This document shows, in pieces, positions 59,701 through 64,000 of a stretch of 64,000 bases of DNA. Every line of letters starts with the position of its first letter. Within the stretch, counting starts at the first letter, position 1. Under the pieces are notes generated by a model. That model was not told where the DNA came from. It was given only the letters and a program-made list of their open reading frames with translations, and ran no database searches. Source of the stretch: Prunella strophiata (taxonomy: Eukaryota; Chordata; Aves; Passeriformes; Prunellidae); NCBI GenBank assembly GCA_036583965.1, contig JAZBQD010000014.1, forward strand, positions 3,176,191-3,240,190, written 5' to 3'. The translations under genes and the position numbers were made by a program.

Positions 59701-62700
59701 TCAGACCTGTTATGCATCGTGGGGTTTTAAAAGTGATAGATTCTGATTTCCTCTTTATTAGCCCTAGCTCTCAGTCTTTATAGCTCAGGCTCTTTTACTC
59801 TGAACAGTAAAATTCAGCACTTTTAAAAAAGAAACTGAGATTTTCACATGATCAGAAGCATTGAGGCTCTAAGGTATTCTGAGACAGTAGGAGAAGTTCA
59901 TGGGTGTTTGTGACCCTGGAACACACCATTAGAAGGGCCCACAAAGACTCTCAGGTTGTGTGTTCCTCCCTTTCACCTTGTGGTGCTTCATGGGGTGCAT
60001 GATATCCAAAGGGAAAAAACTGAGACAGAGCCTCTCACATCCCTGCTCTCCATACAGTAGATTTGGGAACTGAGGGATGCTGAGCATGATGAGCTGCATT
60101 TAATGAAGGTAACACTTCTGTTCATTTTGCTTGGACAACTTTATCCGAAGAACCATTTCTTGACACTTTATTTGAATTCCCCAAAATTTAATTGAAGAAG
60201 AGGTAGAAATTTGCACGTATTTCTGTGCTGTGAATTGCTCAGACACTTTGACAGACTCTGAAGAGCTGTGCCTTTGAAAGGAGCATTCCTCTCTAAATCT
60301 GCTCCTTCCACTGGTCTTTGCCTGTATCATCAGGAGGGCAGGGCAGAGACCCTTCTCTCCTGCTTCCCTGCAGAAATCAGCCATGCTCAGCCAGCAGGAC
60401 TTGTCACCTCCCAGTGACAAGGCATCATCAATATTCTGGGTTTTATTGCTTCAAGTCTCTGATGTGAGTGTGCTCTGAAACAGTTTTCTCTGCTGTTTTT
60501 CTGTAGCACTTTGTGTTTGCATACAAAGCTCTCCTAGGAATTGCACCAAAATTCCTCCACCCCTTTCCCAGTGTTTGCTAGTGAAGCTGAAAGTCGTGTT
60601 GGGGCTTGCAGTCTTTGCCAGGCTGTTCCTTCACCTCTCTGGCATCTCATTCTCAGACAATTAGCAAGATGTACAGTAGCCTGCCTGTTACTTGTTCCTC
60701 AGTTTAAAAACCTAAAGTTGCTGTTCACCATCCCCTCCTTTTTGCCAGTTTTGCAGCAGTGGCACTGCTCTGATCTTAGGCCATTTTGTAGTGATGGATG
60801 AAAAAGCAAAGACGAGTTTAAAGCTACATTCATTCATCTCTTTGTTATTTTAATGCTAAATCCCAAGGATAAATATTATTGTTATGTTACTGCTGATTAA
60901 AATGTACAAGATAAAAGTCCTGTTTTGAAGATCAGACTTCTTTACTGAGGAGAGGGGGTGGCAGCCCTGTTGAAAAGGGTGAAAGCTGAAGAGCCTGGTA
61001 GGTATGTCCATTTTAAATGTGTGCCATGTGTGCTGAGGGTGACTTGGTTCACACAGAATATTTGCAGTCAGTCAAAAATAGAACTCATAACTTGCATGCT
61101 TGTGCTTCCTCAGCCCAAACTCTTCAGAAACAAATCTCCATGTTACTGAAAAAGAGCAGAACTGAGACATGCCTGCTGGAGTTTGCATCAATTGCCTGTT
61201 GATGTGGGGTGAAAGGCAAGGGACAAAAATAGGGACAATGTTTAGGGAGGCTTAAGCAGATGTTGTGAGGGCTGTGCTTGCCCTGCCTTGCAGTACTTTG
61301 GTCTTCACAGGTGTCAGTCCAGCATCTCCTTTAAGTCTGGATTAATCCAAATTAGAGTAATGTAAATATTTCAGAACTGGTGCCACTAGTACAACGTATT
61401 GCTCTGTTGCACTTAGTATTGGTTTCTCTGGGTTTGGATTGGAGGTATTTGGGATGGTTGTTTATGTTTGGATTTAAGTGTTTATTATTTTTTGCTGGTG
61501 AGACAGTCTCATGACTATGAGTTTGGTAGTATTTTATTAATAAGGTATAAAATGGCTAATTATCTCTTGTTATAAGGTCTTTTAAGACTAAACTATCTAA
61601 TTAAAAAGTGATACTTAGATTATTTTTCTTTTTAACTCAATAACTGATTCTTGGAAGCTTATAATGTGGATTTTTCTATCTAATTATAAAACATCACCCA
61701 AACTCATGAAGAACAAGGAAGAAGGTAAAGAAGAATAACTTGTTTTCACTTTAAAACTTCTATCTTGTTTCATATTTATTTCTATATTTTAAAATCTTTA
61801 AGTTTTCTACTCTGTGATATTATACACTTCTAACTAATTACACACTTTGAATCGTAGTGTTATTAATTAATTTTGGAAGTTTTCTTCACAGTCTTAGGTC
61901 AAATGCAGTGTTCTCTTGTGGGTCTGTGCCTTTAAGCATAGAAAGTTTAAAGTTCTCAGTATCCAGGATTCCAGCAACTTAGGGCACTATATGTAGTAAA
62001 TAAACTGCAGACAATGGCAGTCTTGGTTGCAGCTGGCTTGTTTCCTAAATATTAATACTAATACTACACTGTAGAAGTAAAACAATCTAAAAGAACTGAT
62101 TGCAGAATCTGTACAGGTGTAAAAGTTAAGCATATGGCAGAGAGGAGATTGCCAATGAAAATGACAGATGATTAACATTCATTAAAACTTTCAATTAACA
62201 CCTTGAAAAACTCCATAAAATAATACTGCATGTAAATAATGTGTGATTTCTCCAAGCATTCTTCTTCCTGTTTTTAAGGGAAAGGAAGAGTGAGAAAGAG
62301 AAGGGAAGTTTATTCCAAAAGTACTTAGTACTAAGATTTTTTTCCAGCCCTTGGTTTGTTTTGGAGTTCAGTGGTCTAGTGAGGAGTAAAACAAGCTGGA
62401 GCTGTCAGCATGGGAAGAGATTTGGTCAGGGTAAAAGTCAGTGCTGGGTTGTGTTCCCCACGTTTTTATGGTGGGCATGGGAGAGAAGCCCTGACAAACG
62501 GCAGGGCAGTGTGAAGGAGGCTCTGGTCAGGTGGCTAATTACAGAGATTAGAACATGGCAGCAGTGGCAGTCCTGCCTGTGTCCTTTCACACTGCTGTCA
62601 GCCTCAGCAGCATCTCTCCACGTTGTGCAGAATTCTGTCTGTGCCTTTCCTCTTGGTGCAGACACATGAACCGAGGAAGAAACCTTTCTATTGTCTGAGT

Positions 62701-64000
62701 GAGCTTTATGAAAGTAAATTCAAGTTATCATTAAGAGCTGACTTAGATGCTAGTTCTTAATATCTGCTGTTAATTATATTCAAAAAGCTTCCAGAATCAG
62801 GCATGCCCTTGGCTGCTTGTGCTCCTGGAGGAAGAGAAGCATCTTTGTCTTGCAAAAGCAGGTGTGTGGTTTAACCAATGCAAGTAAATTCAAGTGAATA
62901 TAACCCAAGGATTCCCTGACCCCTGGGATTTGACTTCTTTGTTTAAGAAAGCATCCATTGGCACTGGCACATGCAATCTTTTTTCTCTCTTTTATTACTG
63001 AGCACTTCTGTGGTCCTGGCTGGACTGAGGTGCTGCAGAGCTCTGGGGTTGTGGAGATCCAGACTTCAGGTTTAATTTCCTCTACTCCAGCTCCTGGTTG
63101 AAGTTCTTGTGTTTGTTTCTTCATCACTTATATTCATAATTGGATACAGTCAGGGCACGAATGTGGCATTTTAAATTATAACTTCCCTCTCCCCCACCAA
63201 TTCCTTCCTTTCTGAAATGTTATTCCATAGGTTAAGAGTGTGTATGTCATCATGTTTTCACACTGGAGGTGTGTTAGAGCTGCCACTTGTTTGGTGTAGC
63301 TGAGGACTCGTGAAGAGGATGTGATGGCTGGTAAAAATACTATGAAACAGCTTCATCTGGGAAATTCTCTGCCCTCCTGATTTGGCCTAGCTCCATGATG
63401 CTTTGGGCCAGGTCCACATTGCAAAGCCTGGGTCTGGATTTCTTGTGGTGTCCCTGTGATGGTTTTGTGACACGTTTTGGGTTTTGGCAATTCAAAACAC
63501 CTGAGACACTGGGCAGAGAGCACAGCAGAGGGGTGTGGGGGGTGATTTCTCTACAAAATGCCACTGAGTTGTGTGTTTCATGTCCTGAGTTGTTGGTTTG
63601 TGGGTGTTAGAGGATGAGAGGTCCACCAGAAAGGTTGAAGGAGCCAAATTAATTTGACATTCCATGTAGACACATTCTTCATGCAGCAGGAATGCTGGGA
63701 TAACTCTCCTGCTTGGAGTGTCCTCACAGTTTGTTCCAAAAAGGAACAGGGAGACGAAAACTAGATTTTTTAAATTTTTTTTTTTATAGTGTGGACAATC
63801 AGGACACCTCAGTACAGGAGTAAAATACAAAATGAGCTAAATAAATAATGTGCACACATTCACTCTTCCATGAAAAAGCTGGGCTGGAGAGCCAGCATCA
63901 ATTTTAGCAGACTTGCAAAGGGCCTTGACCTCTCCATTTGGTCCTGGGGACCCCCTCCCTGAAGCAGAATGCAGATGATGGGGTACAGCTAAATAAAGCT
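56751..64000. other. Unique intronic or intergenic sequence
   Basis: No recognised transposon, RNA gene or exon. GC-richer parts at about 57080-57650 and 62400-62680 carry short, overlapping open frames without domains. The long AT-rich stretch at about 61340-62270 is featureless by eye. Confidence 0.4.

Noticed and set aside
1..64000. tRNA, rRNA or other structured RNA genes
   Set aside because: No tRNA A/B box pair with a foldable cloverleaf and no rRNA segment was recognised on either strand by eye.

Overview
This window is vertebrate nuclear DNA, almost certainly from a bird and probably a songbird. The evidence is the repeat content. There are several CR1 LINE 3' fragments with the typical avian CR1 3' region, one LTR closely resembling a widespread avian ERVL-type LTR, one ERVK-like LTR, and three copies of a third LTR family. 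The background is CpG-poor with one sharp CpG island. No continuous protein-coding gene can be supported. Every long open frame is explained by a CpG island, a repeat or low-complexity sequence. The window reads as intronic or intergenic DNA around one CpG-island promoter.

Left part (1-18.3 kb): an LTR (about 50-469), a CR1 (641-852), a 230-bp inverted repeat with a 757-bp spacer (1453-2679), an old CR1 (about 5485-5840), an AT microsatellite (6600-6715), a plus-strand CR1 (7212-7695), an ERVK-like LTR (ending 10681), a CR1 scrap (11671), an LTR (16241-16691) and an ERVL-type LTR (about 17763-18297).

Middle (18.7-36.6 kb): a moderately CpG-enriched stretch (about 18.72-19.8 kb), two AT-rich stretches that look like conserved non-coding DNA (about 21.8-22.25 and 30.7-31.5 kb), and an inverted second copy of the 16.2-kb LTR (29503-29956). 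The main feature is a strong CpG island at about 34.07-36.6 kb. It holds a 78-bp tandem array and two pairs of identical duplicated blocks whose edges all lie in simple repeats. It also has candidate splice donors facing both ways (minus at 35374, plus at 35880), so it could be a divergent promoter. The gene it serves could not be identified.

Right part (36.6-64 kb): mostly unique AT-rich DNA with long poly(T) tracts. It also holds a degenerate TTTAGGG-rich minisatellite (43.8-44.56 kb, about 12-13 units in two unit types) and a near-perfect 40-bp minisatellite of 70 units (52181-54973). Almost all variation in the 40-bp array is one A/C position, giving a readable binary variant map. Further candidate conserved non-coding stretches lie near 47.4-47.76 and 56.4-56.75 kb.

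No new multi-gene system is visible. The most unusual things are the mosaic duplication inside the CpG island, the two minisatellites and the inverted repeat. All comparisons were made by eye, and family names for repeats rest on remembered consensus features, not on a database search.
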